Part shown: positions 5,441-12,963 of the stretch, piece after piece
Numbering within the stretch: the stretch's first letter is position 1
Layout of the letters: every line of letters begins with the position of its first letter
NCBI GenBank assembly: GCA_041747155.1
Contig: JBGTFQ010000232.1
Coordinates: 1-14,818, forward strand
Length of the DNA: 14,818 nucleotides
Source: JACDDK01 sp041747155
Lineage (GTDB): Bacteria; Actinomycetota; Rubrobacteria; Rubrobacterales; Rubrobacteraceae
Reading direction: 5' to 3'
Position numbers and translations under genes: made by a program
Notes under the pieces: model-generated
What the model was told of the DNA's origin: nothing
The model's input: the letters and a program-made list of their open reading frames with translations, nothing else
Databases searched by the model: none

Positions 5441-6691
5441 CTACAGAAACGCCGGGACGAGCTCGCCTTTTATGAGGTCGGCCTGGCTTTCACGCTCGCG
5501 GACGACGGACCAACGATCCCCACGAACCATCACTTCAGCAGGACGGGGCCGGGAGTTGTAGTTGGAGGCCATCGAGAAACCGTAGGCTCCGGCGTGCATG
5601 ACAGCGAGTACGTCGTCCTCGGCGGCATCGGGGAGTTGACGGTCGCGGGCGAAGAAGTCGCCAGATTCGCACACAGGTCCAACGAGGTCCGCGTTTATGA
5701 GTGTCTCTGTCTCTTTTAGTGGCTTTATCTCATGGTGCGCGTCGTAGAGCGTTGGGCGCAGGAGGTCGTTCATGCCCGCGTCGGCGATGATGAAGCTCTT
5801 TTTGCCGCTCTTTTTGCGGTAGATGACGCGGGTTAGTAGCACGCCCGCAGCGGCGGCTATGTAGCGGCCCATCTCGCAGAGTATCTTTGTTCCGGTGGTT
5901 TCGAGGGTTGGGCGAATGGCATCGACGAGTTGTTTGGGAGTTGGGAGTTCCTCACCCTCGTAGGGGACGCCGAGTCCGCCGCCGATGTTGAAGTATTGGA
6001 TGTCGAAGTTGCGGTTCTTTAGTTCGTTTACGAGACCGGCGGAACGTTCGACGGACGCGCCGAAGGGATCTAGTTTGGTGATCTGGGATCCAATATGCTG
6101 ATGCACCCCGATGAGATCCACACACTTATAATCCCGCACTCGCTCGGCGAGCGCCAGAGCTTCATCCAGCGGTATGCCGAACTTATCTCGCTCTCTGCCA
6201 GTGGTTATGTGATCGTGGCTTCCAGCATCCACATTGGGATTGACTCGCAACGAGACCCGCGCCCGTTTGCCGACCCGCGCCGCGACCTGCTCCAGATGCT
6301 CCAACTCCGAGACCGACTCCACATTAAATAGCAGGATGCGCTCCCCGAGACCAGCCATCAACTCGGCCTCGGACTTACCGACCCCGGCGAAGACGACCTT
6401 CTTGGAGTCGAAACCCGCCCGCATAGCCCGATACAACTCGCCGCCGGATACGATATCCGCTCCCGCTCCAAAAGAAGCCAGCGCCCGAAGTACAGCGAGA
6501 TTAGAGTTGGCTTTGACGGCGAAGCAGACCAGATGGTCCAGGCCCGAGAACGCTTCATCCAACTCGCGGTAGGCGCGTTCGAGGGCGGCGTAGCTGTAGA
6601 CGTATGTAGGGCTTCCGGCGCTCTCGGAGATCTCCTGCAGCGGAACCCCTTCGCAGCGCAGTGCGCCATCTTCGTAGTGAAAGTCCTCCAC
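5441..6691 (-). CDS. lysA: Diaminopimelate decarboxylase
   Basis: This enzyme decarboxylates meso-diaminopimelate to L-lysine in the cytoplasm, the last step of the pathway. The 416-residue fold-type III PLP enzyme has the Schiff-base lysine in F-A-V-K60-A-N-S-N, H199 in H-Q-H-I-G-S-Q, a phosphate-binding G-G-G-L-G at 237-241, C-E-M-G-R at 272-276, and the C-terminal C341-E-S-G-D and A-Y-G-F-S-M-A-S-N-Y-N-S-R-P motifs, with the active-site Cys and Tyr from the partner subunit. Length is typical. The GTG start (6689-6691) has AGGAGG 6 nt upstream. It diverges from dapC across a 77-bp gap and heads a four-gene unit. With dapC, dapD and dapE next door, the lysine role is more likely than ornithine or carboxynorspermidine decarboxylation. 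Confidence 0.95.
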   Translation of the reverse strand: MEDFHYEDGALRCEGVPLQEISESAGSPTYVYSYAALERAYRELDEAFSGLDHLVCFAVKANSNLAVLRALASFGAGADIVSGGELYRAMRAGFDSKKVVFAGVGKSEAELMAGLGERILLFNVESVSELEHLEQVAARVGKRARVSLRVNPNVDAGSHDHITTGRERDKFGIPLDEALALAERVRDYKCVDLIGVHQHIGSQITKLDPFGASVERSAGLVNELKNRNFDIQYFNIGGGLGVPYEGEELPTPKQLVDAIRPTLETTGTKILCEMGRYIAAAAGVLLTRVIYRKKSGKKSFIIADAGMNDLLRPTLYDAHHEIKPLKETETLINADLVGPVCESGDFFARDRQLPDAAEDDVLAVMHAGAYGFSMASNYNSRPRPAEVMVRGDRWSVVRERESQADLIKGELVPAFL

Positions 6692-6768
6692 GACTTACCT
6701 CCTGGTTCCCTTGGGGCGTGCTATATTTCCGTCTCCTGCAACACGACCATTAGAGGGCAATATAACCC
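6692..6768. promoter_or_regulatory. Divergent promoter region between lysA and dapC
   Basis: This 77-bp gap separates the two lysine transcription units and must hold both promoters if they are read independently. TATATT (6722-6727) is a candidate -10 on the plus strand, and TATAT/ATATA runs occur near both ends, but no good -35 pairs with them. The lysA ribosome site AGGAGG (6698-6703) is clear. For dapC the best site is AGAGGG (6752-6757), 11 nt from its GTG. The gap is too short for a lysine riboswitch. Confidence 0.4.
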
Positions 6769-7953
6769 GTGACGCAACCCCGCACGACATCCTTCAAAGA
6801 CAGCGCCCCCGAAACCTCGCTCGTCCTGAACCCCGTTCTCGCCCAACAGGGCGCGTATCCACTACTCCGTCTGGACGAACGCCGCGAGGAACTTCGTCGT
6901 ACAGGCCACGCTCTCTACGACTTTGGGACCGGCGACCCCCGCGAACGAACCGACCCAAACATCCAGCAAGCCCTGAAGGACGGAGTCAAGCCCATCAGCC
7001 AGTATCCGAGCGCGGCGGGTAAGCCCGAGCACCGGGAGGCTTTCGTTGGCTGGATGCTCCGCCGCCACAACGTCGCGCTCGACGCGGCGACCGAGGTGAT
7101 CCCCGCCGCAGGCTCCAAAGAAGCCATCTTTCACGCGCCGCTGGCTTTCTTGCACCACTCGCACGAGCGGCGCGGCGTAGCTTATGGAACCCCCGGTTAT
7201 CCAGTCTACGAACGCGGGACGCTCTACGCTGGAGGCGAGCCGTTGCCGGTAGAGCTGCGTCGGGAGGATGGGTTTCTGCTGCCGCTAGATGCCGTGGACC
7301 CGGAGAAGACTCGGATACTCTGGATCAACTACCCCCACAACCCAACCGCCGCGACCGCCTCTTACGATTACCTGGAGCGCGTCGCGACGTTCTGCCAAAA
7401 ACACGACATTCTGCTCTTCTCCGACGAATGCTACAACGACGTTTATTCAGACACCCCCCCTCCATCAATCCTGGAGATAACGAAGAAACGAACCCTGGCA
7501 TTCTGCTCCCTCTCCAAGCGCAGCGGCATGACCGGCTACCGCTCCGCGATGATGGCCGGAGACCCGGAGTTAGTAGCGGCGCTCAAAAAGCTACGCCCCT
7601 CCATCGGCACGGCCTCCCAAGCATTCGTTCAGGACGCAGCCACCGCAGCCTGGAACGACGACACTCATGTAGAAGAACGCCGCGAAATCTTCGCTGAGAA
7701 ACGCAAACTCTTCACCGACTTCTTCGAGCAAGCGGGCCTCGACTACCAGAAGACTGATGCCAGCTTCTATCTCTGGGTAGCGGTACCTGACGGGGACGAC
7801 GAAGCCTATGCGTCACGGTTGATGGAACGTGGGATCATCGTCGCGCCAGGACGGTCCTTCGGGGCGGGTGGCGAAGGATATATAAGGGTCGCGCTCGTGC
7901 CGGGATTGGAGGATTGTCGGGTGGCGATAGAGATTTGGGAGAGTCTGGTCTAG
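6769..7953 (+). CDS. dapC: N-succinyldiaminopimelate aminotransferase (class I/II PLP enzyme)
   Basis: This enzyme transfers an amino group from glutamate to N-succinyl-2-amino-6-oxopimelate, the third step of the succinylase lysine route. The 394-residue fold-type I aminotransferase shows Q-Y-P-S-A-A-G-K-P-E-H-R, Y-P-H-N191-P-T, F-S-D219-E-C-Y222, the Schiff-base lysine in S-L-S-K250-R-S-G-M-T-G-Y-R258, and a C-terminal Y-I-R-V-A-L substrate-carboxylate arginine. The DapC assignment over LL-diaminopimelate aminotransferase (dapL) rests on dapD and dapE following, since the dapL route needs neither. The GTG start gives about 18 residues before the conserved N-P-V-L-A-Q-Q-G-A-Y-P block; no better start is seen. 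It diverges from lysA and is 213 bp upstream of the dapD ATG. Confidence 0.88.
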   Translation: MTQPRTTSFKDSAPETSLVLNPVLAQQGAYPLLRLDERREELRRTGHALYDFGTGDPRERTDPNIQQALKDGVKPISQYPSAAGKPEHREAFVGWMLRRHNVALDAATEVIPAAGSKEAIFHAPLAFLHHSHERRGVAYGTPGYPVYERGTLYAGGEPLPVELRREDGFLLPLDAVDPEKTRILWINYPHNPTAATASYDYLERVATFCQKHDILLFSDECYNDVYSDTPPPSILEITKKRTLAFCSLSKRSGMTGYRSAMMAGDPELVAALKKLRPSIGTASQAFVQDAATAAWNDDTHVEERREIFAEKRKLFTDFFEQAGLDYQKTDASFYLWVAVPDGDDEAYASRLMERGIIVAPGRSFGAGGEGYIRVALVPGLEDCRVAIEIWESLV

Positions 7954-8166
7954 TCAAGGTAGGCTAACCCGGCTTCCGAAACGCTCATCTCCTGGCTCGC
8001 TCTTTGAACGCCCGGTCGTGCTCCTCGCTAATGTAACTCTGCTTGCGTGACATTGCTCCGTCATACACATCGTTCTCCAATTGTTCCAAGGAAAGGGTTC
8101 GGCTCTTCAACCTTCGACCCTTGCTAAACTGCGTTGTCGGGAAGTTCCATATTCGATGAGGAGACC
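7954..8166. other. Intergenic gap between dapC and dapD
   Basis: This 213-bp gap contains no recognised gene on the plus strand and no convincing hairpin terminator or promoter. On the minus strand it holds a 27-codon reading frame (7985-8068) with a ribosome site, listed separately. Part of the gap (8134-8166) is open in the dapD frame from a TTG, but that start has no ribosome site. Confidence 0.4.
7985..8068 (-). CDS. Possible 27-residue small protein, antisense between dapC and dapD
   Basis: A GTG at 8066-8068 with GGAG 6 nt upstream opens a 27-codon frame ending in TGA at 7985. The peptide is hydrophilic and charged (ending in A-F-K-E-R-A-R-R), with composition closer to a real protein than the Arg/Pro-rich shadows nearby. 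It could also be the decayed end of an older gene. No family is recognised. The evidence is the ribosome site and composition only, and chance is quite possible. Confidence 0.2.
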   Translation of the reverse strand: MYDGAMSRKQSYISEEHDRAFKERARR

Positions 8167-8973
8167 ATGAGAGAACAAATAGAAGCTGCGTTCGATGACC
8201 GCGAACTGCTGAAGCAGGACGAGTACCGCCAGACAGTCTTCGACACGATAGCCGCACTTGACTCGGGGGAGTTGCGAGTTGCGGAGAAGAAGGGCGACAA
8301 GTGGGAATCCAACGCCTGGGTGATGAAGGCCATCAACCTGTATTTTGGGGTCGCGGAGATGGAGACTATAGAAGCCGGGCCGTTCGAGTACCACGATAAG
8401 ATCCCTACAAAGAAAAATCTCGCTGATGCGGGCGTCCGTGTGGTGCCACCAGGGACGGTTCGCTACGGTGCTTTCGTGGAACCGGGTGTCGTGGTGATGC
8501 CAGGTTACGTGAATATTGGGTCGCACGTTGGGAGCGGCACGATGGTGGATACGTGGGCGACGGTTGGCTCGGGAGCCCAGATCGGCAAGAACGTCCATCT
8601 CGCGGGCGGTGTCGGTATCGGCGGCGTGCTGGAGCCACCAGGCGCGATGCCCGTCGTTATAGAAGACGGTGCGTTCGTTGGCTCGCGGGCTATCGTGGTC
8701 GAAGGCGTCCGCGTCGAAGAAGAAGCGGTCCTCGGAGCCAACGTAGTCCTTACAGGCTCCACCCAGATCATCGACGTAACCGGCGACGAGGAAGTTATCT
8801 ACAAAGGCCGCGTCCCGGCACGCTCAGTCGTAGTCGCTGGTACCCGCACAAAGCAATTCCCCGCCGGTTACTACCAACTCCAGACCGCGCTAATAATCGG
8901 CCAGCGCCGAGCATCCACAGATCAGAAAACCTCTCTAAACGACGCTCTGCGCGAGTTCGGCGTAAGCGTTTGA
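8167..8973 (+). CDS. dapD: Tetrahydrodipicolinate N-succinyltransferase
   Basis: This enzyme succinylates tetrahydrodipicolinate using succinyl-CoA, opening the succinylase branch of lysine and diaminopimelate synthesis. The 268-residue left-handed beta-helix protein closely follows the E. coli-type DapD: A-L-D-S-G-E-L-R-V-A-E-K in the N-terminal domain, then V-P-P-G-T-V-R-Y-G-A-F, P-G-Y-V-N-I-G, G-T-M-V-D-T-W-A-T-V-G-S, Q-I-G-K-N-V-H-L-A-G-G-V-G-I-G-G-V-L-E-P, and G-R-V-P-A-R-S-V-V-V-A-G. ATG 8167 was chosen because the encoded start M-R-E-Q-I-E-A-A-F aligns with the family start; GAGGAG lies only 3 nt upstream. A TTG at 8134 would add 11 residues without a ribosome site. The stop overlaps the dapE start (TTGA). 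Confidence 0.95.
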   Translation: MREQIEAAFDDRELLKQDEYRQTVFDTIAALDSGELRVAEKKGDKWESNAWVMKAINLYFGVAEMETIEAGPFEYHDKIPTKKNLADAGVRVVPPGTVRYGAFVEPGVVVMPGYVNIGSHVGSGTMVDTWATVGSGAQIGKNVHLAGGVGIGGVLEPPGAMPVVIEDGAFVGSRAIVVEGVRVEEEAVLGANVVLTGSTQIIDVTGDEEVIYKGRVPARSVVVAGTRTKQFPAGYYQLQTALIIGQRRASTDQKTSLNDALREFGVSV

Positions 8974-10037
8974 GAGAGAAGCTACTCGAAGCACTGATGT
9001 TCTTTCTCGAACGCCCAAGCGTGATCGGGTCGGAGAAACAACTCTGCGACGACCTCAAAGATCGCCTAAAAGAGCATCCCGACTGGAAAATACAGCGCGT
9101 CTCGAATAACTTGATCCTACGCCGTTCTAACCCAGATGCCACGCGCCCGAAAGTGGTCTTCGCCGGGCATCTGGATACCGTGCCGGAACCGCGAGAGCCA
9201 ATAACAGTCCGGGTGGAAGACGACCGAGTCTACGGCAGAGGCGCATCCGACATGAAAGCCGGGGACGCGACAATGCTCGCACTCTTGGAAAACTTCGATT
9301 GGACCACCGGATGGGCCGAGCCCATGTTCGTGTTCTACGAGCGGGAGGAAGGTCCGTATGCTGAGAATGGCCTTGAGACCGTCTTCGTGGAAGCCCCGGA
9401 TCTCCTAGAGGCCGAACTCGCGGTCGTGCCGGAGCCGACAGCCGGTGCGTTGGAAGTTGGGTGCGTGGGGACCGCGCAGGTCGAGATCACATTCACCGGC
9501 AAGTCTTCGCACTCGGCGCGTCCCTGGCAGGGTGAGAACGCTGTCACCAAAGCCGGAGAATTCCTGGCGGCGTTGCACGAACGAGCGGCGGAGCAAGTAA
9601 TGGTGGACGGCCTCCCGTTCTACGAAGTCCTCACACCGACGCTGGCACGCGGCGGCGAGACAAAAAACATCGTGCCGGATTCGTTCTGGATCAACGTAAA
9701 CCACCGCTTCGCCCCCGGACGAGATAGGGAATACGTGAATCGCCTCTTCAAAGACTTAGTCGGCGACACAGCCTCCTACGAGATAGTGGATTTCGCCCCG
9801 AGCGGGCCAGTGGATCTCGACAACCCCCACCTCCAAAGGCTCATGAAGACTGGTCTCGAAGTGCGTCCAAAGCAAGCCTGGACCGACGTAGCTCGCTTCG
9901 CCGGACACGGCGTGGCGGCGGTCAACTACGGACCCGGCCTACCAGCCCAAGCCCACCAAGAGAACGAACACGCCGAGCTAGAACTTCTAGTCGAATGCCA
10001 CGAACGGCTAGAAAATTTTCTAAAAGGGCAAGCCTAG
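8970..10037 (+). CDS. dapE: Succinyl-diaminopimelate desuccinylase (M20 metallopeptidase family)
   Basis: This enzyme hydrolyses N-succinyl-LL-diaminopimelate to LL-diaminopimelate and succinate. The 355-residue protein shows the M20 di-zinc ligands: G-H67-L-D69-T, S-D94-M-K-A-G-D, the catalytic pair E126-E127 in Y-E-R-E-E-G-P-Y, E155 in V-P-E-P-T-A-G, and H329 near the C-terminus; the dimerisation-domain histidine is in S-S-H181-S-A-R-P. The start is taken as TTG 8970, overlapping the dapD TGA by two bases (translational coupling). ATG 8997 is the alternative and would shorten the first helix. The frame stays open far upstream inside dapD, but that Arg-rich stretch is a shadow. Position after dapC and dapD supports this over other M20 peptidases. 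Confidence 0.93.
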   Translation: MREKLLEALMFFLERPSVIGSEKQLCDDLKDRLKEHPDWKIQRVSNNLILRRSNPDATRPKVVFAGHLDTVPEPREPITVRVEDDRVYGRGASDMKAGDATMLALLENFDWTTGWAEPMFVFYEREEGPYAENGLETVFVEAPDLLEAELAVVPEPTAGALEVGCVGTAQVEITFTGKSSHSARPWQGENAVTKAGEFLAALHERAAEQVMVDGLPFYEVLTPTLARGGETKNIVPDSFWINVNHRFAPGRDREYVNRLFKDLVGDTASYEIVDFAPSGPVDLDNPHLQRLMKTGLEVRPKQAWTDVARFAGHGVAAVNYGPGLPAQAHQENEHAELELLVECHERLENFLKGQA

Positions 10038-10044
10038 ACATAAT

Positions 10045-11262
10045 TCACTCAAGAGACTGGTTTTTAGTGGGTGCGGTTCGGAGGCGGGCTCGGAAGAAGT
10101 CGAAGAAGACGCGGAGGACGGCGACGGCTGGGACGGCGAAGATGACTCCTGCGAGACCGGCCAGTTCGCCGCCGCCTATTACAGCCAGGAGTACGATTAT
10201 GGGGTGGACTTTCAGAGCGTTGCCCTGGATGCGGGGCGTGAGGAGGTTGCCTTCTAGCTGTTGGATCAGGACGTACACAATCACCACGACGATCACGCGC
10301 GTCGTAGTCGACTCTATAGTTGGGTCCGAGTCCTCGAAGACCGCCGCGACCACGACCGCCGGTATCCCGCCGAGAAACGCTCCGAGATACGGGATGATCG
10401 CCGTCGCCGAAACCCACACTCCGAGCAGAATGGCATACGGAACATCCAACAAATAGAGGGCGAACCCGGCGAGAACGCCCTGTATAACGACGACCACCGC
10501 CAGCCCGCCGAGATAGCGCGAGAGCGACTCGCCGAAAGCTTCCCAGAGGTCGCGAGCGTCGCGCCGGTAGCGTATCGGCGCGGCCTTCAGGTAGGCGGCC
10601 TTCACCTTTCGGATGTCCACCAGCAGATAGACCGCCACGAACAGCACCCCGAAGAGCGCGATGCCAAAACTGAATGCTCGGGGGATAAAGCCGATCAAAC
10701 CTCGCAGCAAGTTCTCGGTAAGGCTCTGGGCGCGGTTGAAGAGATCGTTGACGACCTCCTGACCGAATCTCTCCGGGCTTGAGCTTGGCAACAACTTTCG
10801 GTCGTTTAGAAACCCCACCATGTCGATAAAAGCCTGGTTGGCACTGTTGGCGATAGTCGGTATGCGTACGATCAGGTTGCTCAACTGCTGTATAAGCAAC
10901 GGCCCGAGCACCACGAAAGCAAGCACAATCACCCCAACGAGCATCAGCACCGTAACCAGGATAGCCAATCCTCGCGGCATGACGTGCGACAGAGCCCGCA
11001 CCGGAAACGACAGCACGATAGCCAACGCTATCCCTCCAAGCGCGACCGCCGGAACCGTCGGAGCCGCGTAGAGAACCAGTCCAAACGCGACGACCGAGAC
11101 CACGACAATAGTCACCAGAACTCGGAGCGAGACGAATATGGGCGTCGCCGGGATCGCCGCAGTCGACGGCGCGGACCGCTCCCGTTTCTTGCTCCGCCGT
11201 AAGGCCCAGTATTCCGTCGCCGCGTCGCGCAGCTTTTTCATGTTCCAGTCGCCCGGCTTCAT
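10045..11262 (-). CDS. AI-2E-family (PerM/DUF20) membrane permease
   Basis: The 405-residue polytopic membrane protein has a basic cytoplasmic N-terminus (about residues 8-30), a first hydrophobic group at about 43-122, an amphipathic extracytoplasmic region at 125-185, and a second hydrophobic block from about 195 to 390 containing the family-typical L-V-D-I-R-K, A-I-I-P-Y-L-G-A-F-L-G-G-I-P, and L-E-G-N-L-L-T-P-R-I-Q-G motifs. Members transport varied solutes (autoinducer-2 in a few; sodium/proton exchange in others), and the substrate cannot be read here. It is the last gene of the minus-strand series, 32 bp after the methyltransferase-like gene, and converges on dapE with 7 bp between stops. 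Either of two in-frame ATGs (residues 1 and 8) could be the start. Confidence 0.88.
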   Translation of the reverse strand: MKPGDWNMKKLRDAATEYWALRRSKKRERSAPSTAAIPATPIFVSLRVLVTIVVVSVVAFGLVLYAAPTVPAVALGGIALAIVLSFPVRALSHVMPRGLAILVTVLMLVGVIVLAFVVLGPLLIQQLSNLIVRIPTIANSANQAFIDMVGFLNDRKLLPSSSPERFGQEVVNDLFNRAQSLTENLLRGLIGFIPRAFSFGIALFGVLFVAVYLLVDIRKVKAAYLKAAPIRYRRDARDLWEAFGESLSRYLGGLAVVVVIQGVLAGFALYLLDVPYAILLGVWVSATAIIPYLGAFLGGIPAVVVAAVFEDSDPTIESTTTRVIVVVIVYVLIQQLEGNLLTPRIQGNALKVHPIIVLLAVIGGGELAGLAGVIFAVPAVAVLRVFFDFFRARLRTAPTKNQSLE

Positions 11263-11294
11263 CTTCCCGGCCTATCCGTTCGAAAGCAGGAAAC

Positions 11295-12206
11295 CTATTC
11301 TATTGCATCATTGGCCGCTTGAAAACGCTTCGACAAAGCCCGGATGTGCTCCGGCCCGATGCCGCAACACCCGCCGAGCATCCGGGCTCCGAGAGCGTTC
11401 CATTCGACGGCTTCGTCGGCGAAGTCTTCCGGTGTGATCTCATCTATAAACTGCCAATTTGGCATTATGAACCTCCCAGCGTGCGGATAAGCCCCGACCG
11501 GCCCGTCCCAATGCTTCACCACCTCCCGCAAGGCGGCGGGCGTGTCCTCGACCAACGTATGCATAACCGCGACCAACGCTACTCCGTCGAGCGGCAACTC
11601 CTCGAACGCCGACGCGAAACTTGACTCGCCATCCCACAGCACCAACGCGCCATCCTCGCGCGTCTTGAAGCTGAATCCCGCCCAGACCGGGAGGCCCGTG
11701 GCGACCGCCGCCTCCACAGCGTAGCCGGTCTGCTCAATGTCGCGCATCATCTCAAGGGTTATGAGATCCACCCCCGAATGAGCCAATACTTCGGCCTGCT
11801 CTCCGTAGCTGGACCGCGCCTCTTTCTCAGACAACGCCTGGCTGTGATCCAGGAACGGCGGAAACGTCGAGATCGACCCGGCGACGTACACTTCTCCCTC
11901 GGCGGCGTTCTCCCGCGCCTCCCGCGCCAACCGAACCGCGAGGCCGTTCAACTCCCGGACTTGCCCCCCGAGCCCCGCTGATTCGAGGACGTGCCGAGCC
12001 GCCGGAAAGGTATTCGTTATTACGATCTCCGCTCCCGCCCGAATGTAATCTTCGTGAACTTCCCGCACGACATCTGGATGAGTCGCGAGCGCCGCCGCGC
12101 ACCACGCAGCACCATCCATCGGAACGCCACGCTTCTCAAGCTCCGTCCCTGTCGCCCCATCCATAATGACGGTCCCGCCCGCTCCGATCTTCTCCATCAA
12201 ATCCAC
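11295..12206 (-). CDS. Homocysteine S-methyltransferase-family protein with an altered zinc site
   Basis: The 303-residue Pfam-type S-methyl-transferase barrel has D-G-A-T-G-T-E-L at 16-23, I-T-N-T-F at 63-67, L-E-M-M-R-D at 151-156, and the C-terminal zinc motif G-G-C280-C281-G-I-G-P-E-H-I. Family members (MmuM, BHMT, the MetH N-terminal module) move a methyl group to homocysteine through zinc held by three cysteines. Here the strand that normally ends in the first cysteine (G-x-N-C) reads V-A-V-M-H216-T, so a histidine occupies that position. Zinc binding could persist, or the substrate may differ. The GTG start (12204-12206) has GAGGAG 5 nt upstream, overlapping the end of the lipoate-ligase gene. 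Methyl donor unknown. Confidence 0.85.
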   Translation of the reverse strand: MDLMEKIGAGGTVIMDGATGTELEKRGVPMDGAAWCAAALATHPDVVREVHEDYIRAGAEIVITNTFPAARHVLESAGLGGQVRELNGLAVRLAREARENAAEGEVYVAGSISTFPPFLDHSQALSEKEARSSYGEQAEVLAHSGVDLITLEMMRDIEQTGYAVEAAVATGLPVWAGFSFKTREDGALVLWDGESSFASAFEELPLDGVALVAVMHTLVEDTPAALREVVKHWDGPVGAYPHAGRFIMPNWQFIDEITPEDFADEAVEWNALGARMLGGCCGIGPEHIRALSKRFQAANDAIE

Positions 12207-12218
12207 GACTTCTCCTCT

Positions 12219-12959
12219 CTAACCAACGCCGTCACGCACACTCGCCACCAACCCGCAGTCTACCGGCGAACGCACCGCTCCGTAACGGTGCTCGGCTTCC
12301 AGCGCGAACGCCTCGATAACTCCCTCCACGTCTCCATCGTACCCGGCTCGTCGAAGGCTGCCGACACTCTCCCGCCGGAACGGCAGGTTCATGGCCGAAT
12401 AGACTTTTTCGAGGACTTGGGCGAGTTCTTCCTCTCCGTAGACCAGCACTATGCCGCCTACGCTAGTAGCCCGGCGGGTGATGCGCTGCGCGATCCCCAC
12501 GACCTTCGCACCCTCCGGCCCGCCGAACCGGATGCTCTGATCCCCCGGACAGAACTCATCCCTCACTTCTCCAACTTCCGCCCGCATCCCCACTCGCTCG
12601 AAGGCCGCTAGAACCAACCCGGTCGCCTCGTCGTAACGTTCTTTTATGCCGCCCACATCGCCCCCCGGCCCACTGGTGGGACGCACTATGGAGAAGCCGA
12701 AAGTCCCGTTATCCGCTGCGGTTGCGCCGCCGCCCGAAGAGCGAACAAAGACCGGGTATCCGTCTGCTATCGCGGCATCCCTAGCAACCTCGAAACTGGG
12801 TCTGAAAGTGTCTTTGCGGGTAACACCCACATGCCGGAGGGATGGCGAGATCGAGACGACCGGCCCCACCTCACCAGAGGCGACGCCCTCGAAGAGCGCC
12901 CGCGTATACAAGTAGGCGTCCTCCGCAGCCTCGAAACGTCCCGGCAAAAACAACCGCAC
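12219..12959 (-). CDS. Lipoate-protein ligase/octanoyltransferase-family protein (LplA/LipM-like)
   Basis: The 246-residue BPL/LplA/LipB-fold protein attaches lipoyl or octanoyl groups to lysines of carrier domains, by family knowledge. Visible motifs are F-V-R73-S-S-G-G-G-A-T-A at 71-81 (the R-R-x-x-G-G-G-x-V lipoate loop), D-E-F-C137-P-G-D, and the catalytic lysine in A-K152-V-V-G-I-A-Q-R. There is no C-terminal accessory domain, so it is shorter than E. coli LplA. C137 raises the possibility of a LipM-like octanoyltransferase with a thioester intermediate. The GTG start overlaps the promoter-proximal neighbour's territory: AGGGG lies 7 nt upstream, spanning the ccdA stop region, which suggests coupling. 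Its functional link to the redox pair upstream is unclear. Confidence 0.8.
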   Translation of the reverse strand: MRLFLPGRFEAAEDAYLYTRALFEGVASGEVGPVVSISPSLRHVGVTRKDTFRPSFEVARDAAIADGYPVFVRSSGGGATAADNGTFGFSIVRPTSGPGGDVGGIKERYDEATGLVLAAFERVGMRAEVGEVRDEFCPGDQSIRFGGPEGAKVVGIAQRITRRATSVGGIVLVYGEEELAQVLEKVYSAMNLPFRRESVGSLRRAGYDGDVEGVIEAFALEAEHRYGAVRSPVDCGLVASVRDGVG

Positions 12960-12963
12960 CGCT

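Noticed and set aside
4983..5561. Long plus-strand frames opposite the GNAT and lysA genes
   Set aside because: Arg/Ser/Pro-rich translations with no motif, opposite well-supported genes.
6692..6768. Lysine riboswitch or T-box between lysA and dapC
   Set aside because: The gap is only 77 bp and shows no matching structure; a lysine riboswitch needs well over 150 nt.
8553..8969. Long N-terminal extension of dapE overlapping dapD
   Set aside because: The translation is Arg-rich, resembles no M20 protein and lies wholly within dapD in another frame; it is a high-GC shadow.
10038..10080. Terminator between the convergent dapE and permease genes
   Set aside because: Only 7 bp separate the stops; the short CACT/AGTG arms and a T-run inside the permease coding region do not make a convincing hairpin terminator.
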